Notes under the pieces: generated by a model
What the model saw: only the letters and a program-made list of their open reading frames with translations
The model's database searches: none
Told to the model about the DNA's origin: nothing
Shown: positions 48,752 through 58,664 of the stretch, in pieces
Position numbering within the stretch: the stretch's first letter is position 1
Layout: each line of letters opens with the position of its first letter
Program-made: the position numbers and the translations under genes
Source: Methanobacteriota archaeon
Lineage (GTDB): Archaea > Thermoplasmatota > Poseidoniia > Poseidoniales > Poseidoniaceae
Length of the DNA stretch: 64,000 bases
Assembly: GCA_002720095.2 (NCBI GenBank)
Contig: PBGP02000022.1
Location: 1 to 64,000, forward strand
Direction: 5' to 3'

Positions 48752-49333
48752 TTGGAGTTTAAACTAGATAGGTTTGTGAATACATATTTATCTGACTTAA
48801 AAAATGCTTTTTCTGAAATAGACTTAGATATGATTTCTAGTGTTATTGAACTGGTAGAATGTGTTATGGACTCAGGAAATACGATTCATTTTATCGGTAA
48901 TGGTGGCTCGGCGGGAACGCCTAGCCACAGTGCTGGAGATTGGTCTAAAGAATTAGGAGTTGCAACTATTTGTCACACGGATAATGCCTCATCTTTAACT
49001 GCATGGGCAAATGATACTTCTTACGAAGAGGTATTTAAAAACCAGCTGAAAGTATACTTAAAACCTAACGATATCGTTTTGGCATACAGTGGATCAGGCA
49101 ATTCAGAAAATGTAATACTTGGTGTTAATTATGCAAACAAAATTAACTGTAAAACTGTATGTTTTACAGGGGATTATATGAATGGAGGAGGAGGGAAATT
49201 AGCCAAAATTGTTAATTTCCCAATAGTATTTAGAACCAAGTCAATGGAAAGAATCGAAGATTTACAGTTGATTATTAATCACGTCATTAAAGAATCAATT
49301 AAATCTAAAAGAAATATTAAATCAAGTTGTTGA
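48752..49333 (+). CDS. gmhA: SIS-domain phosphoheptose isomerase (GmhA-like)
   Basis: TIHFIGNGGSAGTPSHSAGDWSKELG, VLAYSGSGNSENVILGVNYAN; TTG start. Confidence 0.82.
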   Translation: MEFKLDRFVNTYLSDLKNAFSEIDLDMISSVIELVECVMDSGNTIHFIGNGGSAGTPSHSAGDWSKELGVATICHTDNASSLTAWANDTSYEEVFKNQLKVYLKPNDIVLAYSGSGNSENVILGVNYANKINCKTVCFTGDYMNGGGGKLAKIVNFPIVFRTKSMERIEDLQLIINHVIKESIKSKRNIKSSC

Positions 49334-49337
49334 TTAA

Positions 49338-50000
49338 ATGAACTCTCGACTTCTTCCTTACAGACATAAATCAAAAATTTGGGACAGACTAGTTCTTGAA
49401 CCATTGCCAAAGAAATGGAATGGTGCTATAATTTATTTAGACAGAGATGGTGTGTTGAATAGGGGTAGCGAAAATTATGTTAACTCAGTAAATGAACTAG
49501 AAATTTTGCCTAATGTCGCTGAATCATTATCAATACTAAGAAATAATGGATTTAGACTATGTTTAGTCACTAATCAGTCACCAATTAATAGGGGTTTATG
49601 GAGCCACAAAGTGCTCGAGGACATCCATGAAAAATTAATTAATGAACTTCAGAATGAAAGTGAGGACGCTATATTAGATCTAATTCTTTATTCACCCTAT
49701 AAACCAGATGAAAATTCTATATCTCGTAAACCCAATCCTGGAATGCTAATGGCGGGAAATTACATAATTAACATGGCTGAGAGAAATTATAAGGATTCTA
49801 AATTAATCATCGATGACCTATCAGAATGTGAATTATTTGATGAAAACCCATTGAGTTCCATGGTTGGAGACAGAATCGTAGATTATGAGGCAGGTAAATT
49901 ACATGGAGTCAGGACTTTCCTAGTAGATCCCAATATTGGATTACCTGATGTAATAGATCGTTTATTAGATAATAACGATAAAGGTGATGTTCTGGAATAA
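49338..50000 (+). CDS. HAD-family heptose bisphosphate/histidinol-phosphate phosphatase (GmhB-like)
   Basis: AIIYLDRDGVLNRGSENYVNSVNELEILPNVAESL, LCLVTNQSPINRG, RKPNPGML, MVGDRIVDYEAG. Confidence 0.85.
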   Translation: MNSRLLPYRHKSKIWDRLVLEPLPKKWNGAIIYLDRDGVLNRGSENYVNSVNELEILPNVAESLSILRNNGFRLCLVTNQSPINRGLWSHKVLEDIHEKLINELQNESEDAILDLILYSPYKPDENSISRKPNPGMLMAGNYIINMAERNYKDSKLIIDDLSECELFDENPLSSMVGDRIVDYEAGKLHGVRTFLVDPNIGLPDVIDRLLDNNDKGDVLE

Positions 50001-50002
50001 AC

Positions 50003-51271
50003 ATGGCCTGGATAGGTTTGGACGATACCGACACCCTATCTGGAGGATGTACTACATTTGAGTTTCATCGTTTGGTTTGTATACTGAGTGATTTGAGTAT
50101 GGATGGCAGTTTATGGAGACTTAAAGACCCTAGATTGGTTAGATTATGGCCTTTTGCTTCAAAAAGAACAAGAGGCAATGCTGCTTTAGCTGTGAAAATT
50201 GATATTGAAAAGAAAAATGAAAGTATTTTGTTTGAAATACTTCAACAATGGTTTTCAGAACTAATAATCAGAATTTCAAAATTAGACGTTATTCAAAGTG
50301 ATCATTCTGGAAGACGACAACATAGTCCAGAACCGTGTCTTTTGTATCTTAGAGAGCAGGTCCCTGAATTCTATTGGATGGCTGTAAGAAAAGAGATTTC
50401 AGCGAATAAAGTTCTTAAACAAATCTCAGGTTTAGATGGATCAAAATACTGGCAGATAGGAAAAAAAATATCTGGACTGGTAGGCGCATTAGCTGCAATA
50501 TCGTGGATCGGAGATTTGGATTATACATGGGAGTTGACTGCATACAGATTTAAAGAGAACTATAGAACACAGAGAATAATTTCAAAAGAATCAATTAAAG
50601 AGATTTCAGAAAAATATCCTGGAACATTTTTAAACAGAGATCCAAATTCTGAAAAATCTATAATTTCACCTAATACCCCTTGTCCCGTACTATACGGAAT
50701 TAGAGCAGAATCTGAAAATGATGCACAATTAGCCCACTTGTACTTACAATCTATAGGGAAAAATGAAAAATCTAGTGAGTTTCGTATTTGGAGGACTAAT
50801 CAAGCTACGGGTGATCATATAGAAAAGACCTTTACAAGCACCCTTATGTCAAACCCTAAAATAATCAAGGGTGGGCATGTCATACTGAACGTTTTAGATA
50901 ATGGGAATCATTTAAATCAAAAAGAATTGGTAGCATTTAGTGAATCTGGAAATGTAAATACATTAGCTCAAAAATTGACAGTAGGGGATATAATTCAATG
51001 GGAAGGTATGGAAGCTAATTCAAAGACAATACACTTAGAAAAATTAAGATTAATGAGGGCTAAACTCAGAAATTGTAAAAGACCTACCTGTATTTGTGGT
51101 TATAAATATATTTCACTTGGGAAAAATAAACCCTTAAAATGCAAAAAATGTCATACATTATCTCCAAGATTATGGAACGGATCATGTGACATACCCTATA
51201 TTTGGGTTGAGCCAGATGCTTCGCAAAGAAGGCACTTAGCTAAACCTATTGAAAGAATGACTCTCCGTTAA
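50003..51271 (+). CDS. tiaS: tRNA(Ile)-agmatinylcytidine synthase TiaS
   Basis: MAWIGLDDTDTLSGGCTTF, CPVLYGIRAE, C-terminal zinc ribbon CKRPTCICGYKYISLGKNKPLKCKKCHT. Confidence 0.92.
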   Translation: MAWIGLDDTDTLSGGCTTFEFHRLVCILSDLSMDGSLWRLKDPRLVRLWPFASKRTRGNAALAVKIDIEKKNESILFEILQQWFSELIIRISKLDVIQSDHSGRRQHSPEPCLLYLREQVPEFYWMAVRKEISANKVLKQISGLDGSKYWQIGKKISGLVGALAAISWIGDLDYTWELTAYRFKENYRTQRIISKESIKEISEKYPGTFLNRDPNSEKSIISPNTPCPVLYGIRAESENDAQLAHLYLQSIGKNEKSSEFRIWRTNQATGDHIEKTFTSTLMSNPKIIKGGHVILNVLDNGNHLNQKELVAFSESGNVNTLAQKLTVGDIIQWEGMEANSKTIHLEKLRLMRAKLRNCKRPTCICGYKYISLGKNKPLKCKKCHTLSPRLWNGSCDIPYIWVEPDASQRRHLAKPIERMTLR

Positions 51272-51275
51272 TTAT

Positions 51276-51536
51276 TTGTTGCCTTTATTATACGGATGGC
51301 TAGGTGGAACAGTGATTTACATTTACATAATTTTTATTTTTTTACTGATGGCTATGGCTATTTGGATTGCATTAAGAGTCAAAACAAATAGAGAAAAGAT
51401 AATTCAAGAAAATGCTCCAGCCGTTGCAGGTAGAGATTTCATTAGGGGTTCTGTGGAAGATGATGGAAGATTTGACGAGCCTACTGAAGATGATTTAGAA
51501 CAAATGGAAAAAATTCTCGAAGAGGCTTTAGATTAA
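51276..51536 (+). CDS. Small membrane protein with acidic C-terminus
   Basis: 86 aa; one N-terminal TM, then EDDGRFDEPTEDDLEQMEKILEEALD; TTG start 5 nt after tiaS. Confidence 0.6.
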   Translation: MLPLLYGWLGGTVIYIYIIFIFLLMAMAIWIALRVKTNREKIIQENAPAVAGRDFIRGSVEDDGRFDEPTEDDLEQMEKILEEALD

Positions 51537-51537
51537 T

Positions 51538-52131
51538 TCATTGTATGAATTCAATACCATTTTGTATGATCTTATAATTAATCGTGTGTTTTGGATTAAT
51601 TATAGAATAAGTCCCCCCTTCGGCAGATTTGCATACAATATTGTTTTCGAAGCCAATCTTGCTCAATTCATTAGATGATCTTGCAATTAATTTGTTTAAT
51701 TCACCCTCATGACTATCATATCCCTTCGATGTTATAATCAATTTGATATCATTTTTACTGCAACAATCGACCAGTCTAGAGATTGATTCAATCCGACCTG
51801 ATTTTTCATACCTCTCCATACTATAATCCCAATCATCAATTACAATTAACCTAGTAGATTTCAAAACATTGCACATATTCGTTACCTGTAATATTATAGT
51901 TTCGAAGTCTAATTTTATTTGTTCCTTATTAAATTTCATTAAATGAAATTTGGATGCATTTGAGATAGATAAATCATTCATTATTTGCGAAAATCTTTCG
52001 GGATCAAGATTTTTTCCAGAAATCCAGAAAACCCTGTCACCTTGGTTTAAGTGATGTTTACATTCCACTAAGCACAAACTAGTAATCCCTGATCCGGGAA
52101 CTCCAGAATAATGAATAAGCTCCATTGTCAA
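51538..52131 (-). CDS. RadB/RecA-like ATPase homologue with degenerate Walker A
   Basis: MELIHYSGVPGSGITSLCLVECKHHLNQGDRVFWISGKNLDPERFSQI..., LIVIDDWD (Walker B); invariant Lys replaced by Ile (GSGITS). Confidence 0.65.
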   Translation of the reverse strand: MTMELIHYSGVPGSGITSLCLVECKHHLNQGDRVFWISGKNLDPERFSQIMNDLSISNASKFHLMKFNKEQIKLDFETIILQVTNMCNVLKSTRLIVIDDWDYSMERYEKSGRIESISRLVDCCSKNDIKLIITSKGYDSHEGELNKLIARSSNELSKIGFENNIVCKSAEGGTYSIINPKHTINYKIIQNGIEFIQ

Positions 52132-52204
52132 GTACCGTTAATTTAACGAGGTGTAAAATAATTTTGAGCATAATCGCTATACACTGTTTAATTATGGGTA
52201 GAAC

Positions 52205-52444
52205 ATGAGCGGAGGTAGTTTGCCTTTAAGGAAAGGAGAACGAATACCTAGACGACCACTCCCAGAGTATGATGAGGTCGAAGGGGGAGTGATTGAGGGA
52301 ATATCCGCACACGGTTTTAAAATATGGAAAGTGGCACTTGATGATGGGAATCAATATGGTCCTCATGCTATGATTGTGTTACTGATACTTATGGCTACAT
52401 TAACAGGAGGAATTCTTGGATTTATGTGGTCTATATTTGCTTAG
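52205..52444 (+). CDS. Small protein with C-terminal TM (tail-anchored-like)
   Basis: 79 aa; MSGGSLPLRKGERIPRRPLPEYDEVEGG...HAMIVLLILMATLTGGILGFMWSIFA. Confidence 0.65.
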   Translation: MSGGSLPLRKGERIPRRPLPEYDEVEGGVIEGISAHGFKIWKVALDDGNQYGPHAMIVLLILMATLTGGILGFMWSIFA

Positions 52445-53798
52445 AGATTTCTTTCATAGCTTTTGTAACACATTCTTCTACCAGTTCAATACTAACTCCA
52501 AGATGGTTTTTAGGTTCAAAAACCTCTTCTAATTCAGCTGCGGTTAATTTAGTTGCAACAGTTGGATTCCTGGCACATATATCTATTAACTCTTCATTTT
52601 TAGATATAGATTCCATGGATGCTTCTCTAAGTACTTCATGCGAATCTTCACGTGTTACACCTTTTTCGACTAATGCCAACATAACTTTTTCAGCCATCAC
52701 TAGCCCTTTCTGTGAATTGATATTTTCTATCATCCTATCTTTATCAACCCATAAATTAGTCAAAACAATGGTAGTTTTTCTGAGTACATCATCCAGAAGA
52801 GTGGATGCGTGTGAGAGTGTAAATCTTTCACTGGAAGAATTCGCTAGATCTCTCTCATGCCATAGTAACGCATTTTCCCATGTAGGCATCATAAATGATC
52901 GAACAATTCTGGCTAGTCCACATGCGTTTTCACTCATTATTGGATTTCTTTTGTGAGCCATAGTTGATGAACCAACTTGTTTTTTAATATCAAACCCCTC
53001 TCCAACTTCACCAATTTCTGTCCTTTGTAGATTTCTAATTTCCTGTAATATTTTTTCGCAACTGGTAGAAACATTGCACATCCATGACATGAATTCGGTG
53101 TATCTGTCTCGTCCAACCACTTGAGTAGTGACTAGTGGTACACCCAAACCTAAATGAGTCAAGACCAGTCTCTGTAACTCTCGAGCATTTTCCCCTTGTG
53201 CTGCTCCAGTGCCAACGGCTCCCAAGAATTTACCTACACAAATTCTTTCTTTAGATTGATCAATCCTGTTTAACTGACGAACTAATTCATCAGTCCACAC
53301 AGCAACTTTTAATCCGAATGTAATTGGAACGGCGGCTTGACCATGAGTTCTTCCTAACATAACAGTAGACTTATGTTTCAGGGATAAATTAGCGCAAACC
53401 TCAATCAGTGAAACCAATCTTTTTCTAAGTAAGTTAATACTATCTTTGATTTGCAGAGCTACCGCAGTGTCGACTATGTCGTTGCTTGTAGCCCCTAGAT
53501 GTATACACCACCCTGAATCTCCAGCTTTTTCTGACATTGCTTTTGTTAAAGCCATTATGTCATGCTTAGTTTCGTCTTCTATTTCCTTAACTCTTTTAGC
53601 TGTGACAATTTCGGGTTTTGCTATAGCTTCAATTACTAGGTAGTCTTCCTTGGAAACTTTACCTAGTTTCATGTGAGCCCATATTAGAGCTCTCTCAACA
53701 TCCAACTGTCTTTTATGTCTTCCTTCTTCTGTCCAGACGGATTTAAATTCTTCAGATCCATATCTATAATCTAGTGGTGAAAACGGCATCACAATCAT
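52431..53798 (-). CDS. purB: Adenylosuccinate lyase
   Basis: SPLDYRYGS, HLGATSNDIVDTA, GRTHGQAAVPITFGLK, GSSTMAHKRNPIMSENACGLARIVRS. Confidence 0.95.
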   Translation of the reverse strand: MIVMPFSPLDYRYGSEEFKSVWTEEGRHKRQLDVERALIWAHMKLGKVSKEDYLVIEAIAKPEIVTAKRVKEIEDETKHDIMALTKAMSEKAGDSGWCIHLGATSNDIVDTAVALQIKDSINLLRKRLVSLIEVCANLSLKHKSTVMLGRTHGQAAVPITFGLKVAVWTDELVRQLNRIDQSKERICVGKFLGAVGTGAAQGENARELQRLVLTHLGLGVPLVTTQVVGRDRYTEFMSWMCNVSTSCEKILQEIRNLQRTEIGEVGEGFDIKKQVGSSTMAHKRNPIMSENACGLARIVRSFMMPTWENALLWHERDLANSSSERFTLSHASTLLDDVLRKTTIVLTNLWVDKDRMIENINSQKGLVMAEKVMLALVEKGVTREDSHEVLREASMESISKNEELIDICARNPTVATKLTAAELEEVFEPKNHLGVSIELVEECVTKAMKEISKQI

Positions 53799-53826
53799 AC
53801 ATCCGAAAATGACATTGTGTTTGAGA

Positions 53827-54549
53827 TTAACTATTATTTTCCATTAATATAGATTTAAATTTTATTAATCCCCTAGATTTTAACCATTTTTTCTCGATGT
53901 GTACATTAATTTTACTATTAAAATGCGGAGCATCTAAAACACTAGTTTCAAATTCTCCCCCTTCACCATCTACATTAAATCTGTATTTTTTAGAAATCTG
54001 GATTAATTCATCAATACTTGATTTATCTATAATCCTGCCCAACCATTTTTCCCCCAACCCTTCACAAGATACGGCAGTAATCATTATTTCAAATCCGTGA
54101 GAAATTAATGCAAGCATATGTTTTTCAGAATCATTATGCCATAGAGGTGAGAAAGATTTCAAATCAAGATTTTCACACATTCGTTCAATCCTAGTTTTTT
54201 GATAATCACTTCTCAAGGCGCCGGATATCAGAGCTTCTACTCCGAATAAGGATTCTCCACATTGCATTTTTGTTAAAATCAATTCTTCTAATTCATACAT
54301 TTCTAAATTCTCTTCTCCGGAAATTATTAATTCGATGTACTCTGTATTAGTCACTTTCGCCTGTGTTTTGACGATGTCTATACAAGGTATCTGAAACATA
54401 AAACTATCATTATTCTTAATCTTACAGGTTATTAAGGCTACAACATCCCAACCTTGCATAATTGACCACCAATGCGCATATGAGGAATCTTTTCCCCCAG
54501 AGGACAATACTGCTACCCGCACGTTGCACCTCAGAGTGTATTTTTTCAT
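53827..54549 (-). CDS. Diphthine-ammonia ligase (Dph6/MJ0570-type ATP pyrophosphatase)
   Basis: VAVLSSGGKDSSYAHWW (PP-loop SGGKDS), FGVEALISGALRSDYQKTRIERMCENLDLKSFSPLWH, FNVDGEGGEFETSVLDAP; start set to ATG at 54549. Confidence 0.9.
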   Translation of the reverse strand: MKKYTLRCNVRVAVLSSGGKDSSYAHWWSIMQGWDVVALITCKIKNNDSFMFQIPCIDIVKTQAKVTNTEYIELIISGEENLEMYELEELILTKMQCGESLFGVEALISGALRSDYQKTRIERMCENLDLKSFSPLWHNDSEKHMLALISHGFEIMITAVSCEGLGEKWLGRIIDKSSIDELIQISKKYRFNVDGEGGEFETSVLDAPHFNSKINVHIEKKWLKSRGLIKFKSILMENNS

Positions 54550-54616
54550 GAATGTCTCGGTAAGTTGCCATTCAACAAGATAGGTTGATAAGACTCTTTT
54601 ATCAGGGATAGTCGGT

Positions 54617-55351
54617 GTGAAGATGCAACCAAGCGGAAGAGGATACGACCACGGAATCACAACATTCAGTCCTGATGGAAGGTTATTTCAGGTTGAATAT
54701 GCTCGTGAATCCGTTAAAAGAGGTACAACTACAGCAGGATTGAAATTTAGGAACGGAGTAATATTAATTGTAGACAAAAGGATTAATAGCAGGCTAATTA
54801 TACCCGATTCTATAGAAAAAGTATTCAAAATTGATGAACACATTGGATTCGCAACTAGTGGATTAGTGGCCGATGCGAGACAACTAGTACAAAGAGCGAG
54901 AGTTGAGTGTCAAGTTAACAGGATTACATATGCTGATTCTGTGCCAGTCACCACACTTGCCAAAAAAATTTGTGACTTCAAACAATCATTCACTCAATAT
55001 GGTGGCTCTAGGCCATTTGGTACAGCATTACTTATTGGAGGTGTAGATGATGACGGAATTCACCTTTTTGAAACAGACCCTAGTGGTGCTTACCAATCAT
55101 ATCATGCTGGAGGAATCGGATCAGGAAGAAGTTCAGTATGTGAATTCTTTGAATCGAACTGGAAAGAGAATATGACCATGAACGCTGCCATAAAGATGGG
55201 ATTGGAAGCTTTAAGGAATAGCTTGGATTCAGAACTCAATAGAGAAGCAGTAGAAATTGCTATTATTGATTCAGACGGATACAGGACTCTGAACAGAGAG
55301 GACGTGAATAAAAATATAGATAAATTAAAACCACTCGATAATGAAAGTTAA
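54617..55351 (+). CDS. psmA: Proteasome alpha subunit
   Basis: GRGYDHGITTFSPDGRLFQVEYARESVKRGTTTAGLKFRNGVIL; GTG start. Confidence 0.96.
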   Translation: MKMQPSGRGYDHGITTFSPDGRLFQVEYARESVKRGTTTAGLKFRNGVILIVDKRINSRLIIPDSIEKVFKIDEHIGFATSGLVADARQLVQRARVECQVNRITYADSVPVTTLAKKICDFKQSFTQYGGSRPFGTALLIGGVDDDGIHLFETDPSGAYQSYHAGGIGSGRSSVCEFFESNWKENMTMNAAIKMGLEALRNSLDSELNREAVEIAIIDSDGYRTLNREDVNKNIDKLKPLDNES

Positions 55352-55363
55352 TGAGGGGATTAA

Positions 55364-56050
55364 TTGGTTAGTCTAGACGATGCAGTTATCGCCAGATATG
55401 AAAAATACGGAATGAGATTTGAAATTCTTGTCGATCCAAATTTAGTAGAATCTTGGAAGGATGGGAACACTGATATTAGTTTAGATAAGATTGCTGCTAT
55501 TGACGAGGTTTTCATCGACTCAAGAGCTGGTGAGAGACCAACATCCAGTGACTTAGACAAAGCTTTTCAAACTTCCAATTTCAATGAAATTGCATTTAAA
55601 ATATTATCTGATGGAGAGATTCAATTGACATCTTCCCAAAGGAAAAAGATGACAGAATCTAAAAAAAGGCAGATAATTCAGCATATTCAATCTAACGCAA
55701 TTGATCCAAAAACTAAAACTCCTCATCCTCTAACAAGAATAGAAATAGCCTTAGATCAGACTAGATTTTCTATAGACCCTTTTAAGAATATAGACATTCA
55801 GATTAAAGAAGTAATCAAGCTCTTGAAACCTCTGATACCTTTATCATTTGAAAACTCTAGATTGGCATTCCGAATTTCTGGTAAAAATTATGGTTCTGTA
55901 TTTAAGATATTAAGCAAATATAAAGAAAAAGATGATTGGCTTGAAAACGGTGATTGGGCATGCATAATTGATATCCCAGCAGGATTAAAGGGAGAAATAA
56001 TTTCCAAGGTTATGAGTAAGGATTCTGAAGCAGAATATAGAGAACTTTAG
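55364..56050 (+). CDS. sbds: SBDS/Sdo1 ribosome maturation protein
   Basis: RYEKYGMRFEILVDPNLVESWKDG, GERPTSSDLDKAFQTSNFNEIAFKILSDGEIQLTSSQRKKM, IDPKTKTPHPLTRIE; TTG start. Confidence 0.95.
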   Translation: MVSLDDAVIARYEKYGMRFEILVDPNLVESWKDGNTDISLDKIAAIDEVFIDSRAGERPTSSDLDKAFQTSNFNEIAFKILSDGEIQLTSSQRKKMTESKKRQIIQHIQSNAIDPKTKTPHPLTRIEIALDQTRFSIDPFKNIDIQIKEVIKLLKPLIPLSFENSRLAFRISGKNYGSVFKILSKYKEKDDWLENGDWACIIDIPAGLKGEIISKVMSKDSEAEYREL

Positions 56051-56100
56051 TTCCGCTTTACTTAAACGCAAACATGCTCTGGGTGTGTTCGAGGAGAAAG

Positions 56101-56784
56101 ATGAATGAAGTATATTTTGGTGCTAGGGAGCGCCTTGTCATACCAGGTGACAAAATTGAAAATGAAAAAGGACATTCCGCTGGGAGTGGAATTGTAAAAA
56201 TAGAAAGAGATTTAGTTGCTACTCAGGTTGGACAACTAATGGAAAATAATGGAACTATTTATGTTCAGGCTTTTAATTCAGCATATATGCCTAGATCAGG
56301 AGATTTAGTTATCGGTAATGTAACATCAATGAAGTCTAATATCTGGATGCTAGATATTGGAGGCCCATTTGAAGCTTTATTGCCGATGAGTTTGTCTCCA
56401 TGGAATGTTCAGTTTGGAGATTTAGAAGAGCATATGGTTGTAGGTGATTATGCCTTGTTAAGAGTTCAGGAAATTGACAGTCAACACGGAGTTGTTTGCA
56501 CTATGAAAGGTATTGGTTTACGAAAGATTTCTACTGGTGTCGTTGAATATGTCGGCTCTAATTCAATCAGGCAATTCATTGGGACAAAAGGTACCAATTT
56601 ACAAAAAATAAAAGAATTCAGCGGTTGCAGGATTACTGTTGCAGATAATGGAAGAATTTGGATTGAAGGGGAAGATGAAGGAATTTTACAGGTCAGGGAA
56701 TTTTGTCAGAGCCTTAATAGTAACTCCAATTTTAATCATTCAAAGACCGATAAATTATTACAAAATAGAATGGAGGAGATATAA
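56101..56784 (+). CDS. rrp4: Exosome RNA-binding subunit Rrp4 (S1-KH)
   Basis: RLVIPGDKI, SAYMPRSGDLVIGNV, KH segment FIGTKGTNLQKIKEFSGCRITVADNGRIWIEG. Confidence 0.93.
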   Translation: MNEVYFGARERLVIPGDKIENEKGHSAGSGIVKIERDLVATQVGQLMENNGTIYVQAFNSAYMPRSGDLVIGNVTSMKSNIWMLDIGGPFEALLPMSLSPWNVQFGDLEEHMVVGDYALLRVQEIDSQHGVVCTMKGIGLRKISTGVVEYVGSNSIRQFIGTKGTNLQKIKEFSGCRITVADNGRIWIEGEDEGILQVREFCQSLNSNSNFNHSKTDKLLQNRMEEI

Positions 56785-57512
56785 TGGGTGGTTATGGAGA
56801 CGTTGAACTCATCAAAGAAAATGGAGAACGACTAGATGGACGTCTAGCTGATGAATTGAGACCAATTAAAATCGAGGTGGGGGTACTGCCAGCAGCTAGA
56901 GGTTCATGCAGAATGACATGGGGGCTTAATATTGCAGAAGTCGCTGTTTACGGCCCAATGGAAGCACACCCAAGGAAAATTCAGAGACCAGATAGAGCTG
57001 TTTTGGATGTTAGATATAATATGGCACCATTCTCAACTTCAGATAGAATTAGGCCTGGTTTTAATAGGAGAAGTAGAGAAATAAGTAAAGTAACTGCCGA
57101 AGCATTGGAAAGTATCGTAATGGTAGAGATGTTTCCTAGATCTAAAATTAGAGTTGAAATAGAGATATTGTGTGCTGAAGCAGGGACTAGATGCTGTGGT
57201 ATTACGGCCGCAGCTGTAGCTTTAGCTGACGCGGGAATTCCAATGAAAGATCTTTTAGTTAGTGTTGCTGCTGGTAAAATTAATGATGTTGTAGTTCTAG
57301 ATTTAGATAAAGCAGAAGACAATTATGGACAGGCAGATTTGCCAGTCGGAATAATGCCAAATACCGAAGAATTAGCGTTTCTACAAATGGATGGTGATTT
57401 ATCTCCAGAAGAATTTAATCTTGCGATGGAGTATAATATGAAAGCTGCTAAAGAGATACACAAATTACAGGTAGAAGCTTTAAAATCCAAATATACAGGA
57501 GGTTTAGAATAA
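56784..57512 (+). CDS. rrp41: Exosome catalytic subunit Rrp41 (RNase PH)
   Basis: NGERLDGRLADELRPIKIEVGVLPAARGSCRMTWG..EVAVYGPMEAHPRKIQRPDRAVLDVRYNMAPFS. Confidence 0.95.
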   Translation: MGGYGDVELIKENGERLDGRLADELRPIKIEVGVLPAARGSCRMTWGLNIAEVAVYGPMEAHPRKIQRPDRAVLDVRYNMAPFSTSDRIRPGFNRRSREISKVTAEALESIVMVEMFPRSKIRVEIEILCAEAGTRCCGITAAAVALADAGIPMKDLLVSVAAGKINDVVVLDLDKAEDNYGQADLPVGIMPNTEELAFLQMDGDLSPEEFNLAMEYNMKAAKEIHKLQVEALKSKYTGGLE

Positions 57513-58294
57513 TGGTAGAAATAGTACCTAGACTATTGAGAGATCAACTGAAGAAATTAGCAGAAAATGACTCTAGAATTGATGGCAGAAATAGATTTGA
57601 GAGAAGAGAAATTAATTTAGAAACAAATATTCTAACCAATGCAGAGGGTTCGTCTAAGGTGTCGTGGGGTGGTACCGTTGTCTATGCGGGAGTGAAATTC
57701 TCTTTGCGGGAGCCTTATTCAGATCGCCCAGCTGATGGCTCTTTGATGACTTCTGCAGAATTAAGACCTGTGGCGCACTTAAGATATGAACCAGGACCCC
57801 CAAGTCCTGAAAGCATTGAATTGGGAAGGGTCGTAGATAGGGGAATTAGAGAATCAGGGTGTATTGAATTGTCTTCTTTATGTGTCGTACCAGGGGAAAG
57901 CGTTTGGAATGTAAATTTAGATATTCACGTAATGTCTGATGATGGAAATATTTTTGATGCCTGTGCTTTAGCTGGTATTGCTGCATTGAGAACTGCAACC
58001 GTTCCTGCAGAGAAACATGATGTGGGCGAAGATCACCCACTACCAGTAAGTAAAACACCTATAATGTGTTCTTATAAGAAAGTTGGTGGGCGATTCGTTT
58101 ATGACCCTAATGAGCAAGAAGAATTAGGGGGAGATGAAAGAATTCACATTACATTGGGAGATGATGGACATGTACATTCTCTTCAAAAGGGATTAAAAGG
58201 AACTTTCAGCACGGCTGAATTTGCCGAGATATTTGACAACGCAAGTACTCAAGCAGCAGAATTAAGAAATCTAATAGAAGAAAAGGTGAATTAA
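57512..58294 (+). CDS. rrp42: Exosome subunit Rrp42 (RNase PH)
   Basis: DSRIDGRNRFERREINLETNIL..EGSSKVSWGGTVVYAGVK, SIELGRVVDRGIRESG. Confidence 0.94.
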   Translation: MVEIVPRLLRDQLKKLAENDSRIDGRNRFERREINLETNILTNAEGSSKVSWGGTVVYAGVKFSLREPYSDRPADGSLMTSAELRPVAHLRYEPGPPSPESIELGRVVDRGIRESGCIELSSLCVVPGESVWNVNLDIHVMSDDGNIFDACALAGIAALRTATVPAEKHDVGEDHPLPVSKTPIMCSYKKVGGRFVYDPNEQEELGGDERIHITLGDDGHVHSLQKGLKGTFSTAEFAEIFDNASTQAAELRNLIEEKVN

Positions 58295-58295
58295 T

Positions 58296-58664
58296 ATGGC
58301 AAAAAGAACTCAAAAAGCAGGCGCTACGGCTAAGTTTGGTGCTAGATATGGTGTTAGCGTCAGAAGAAATTCAGCTGGCGCTATGAAGAAAAAATCACAA
58401 TTATACACATGCCCAGTATGTCAATACAAAAAAGTAAAGAGAAAATCTGTGGGAATATGGCATTGTGATAAGTGTAATCATACCTTTACAGGTGGTGCAT
58501 GGGAACCTTACACTAGAGCAACTACTGCTAATCAAAGGATTACCAGAAGAAACATGGAAGGAGCTAGCGATACAGATTTATTAGCCCTAGCAGCTCAAGC
58601 AGCTATTGATTTCGAGGCTATGCGTGCTGAAGAAGCAGGTGATGATAGTGATGAAGAAGAATAA
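58296..58664 (+). CDS. rpl37ae: 50S ribosomal protein L37Ae with acidic C-terminal extension
   Basis: KAGATAKFGARYGVSVRRN...YTCPVCQYKKVKRKSVGIWHCDKCNHTFTGGAWEP (zinc ribbon). Confidence 0.93.
   Translation: MAKRTQKAGATAKFGARYGVSVRRNSAGAMKKKSQLYTCPVCQYKKVKRKSVGIWHCDKCNHTFTGGAWEPYTRATTANQRITRRNMEGASDTDLLALAAQAAIDFEAMRAEEAGDDSDEEE

Noticed and set aside
52426-52956. 176-aa plus-strand ORF
   Set aside because: Antisense to adenylosuccinate lyase, which has unmistakable motifs.
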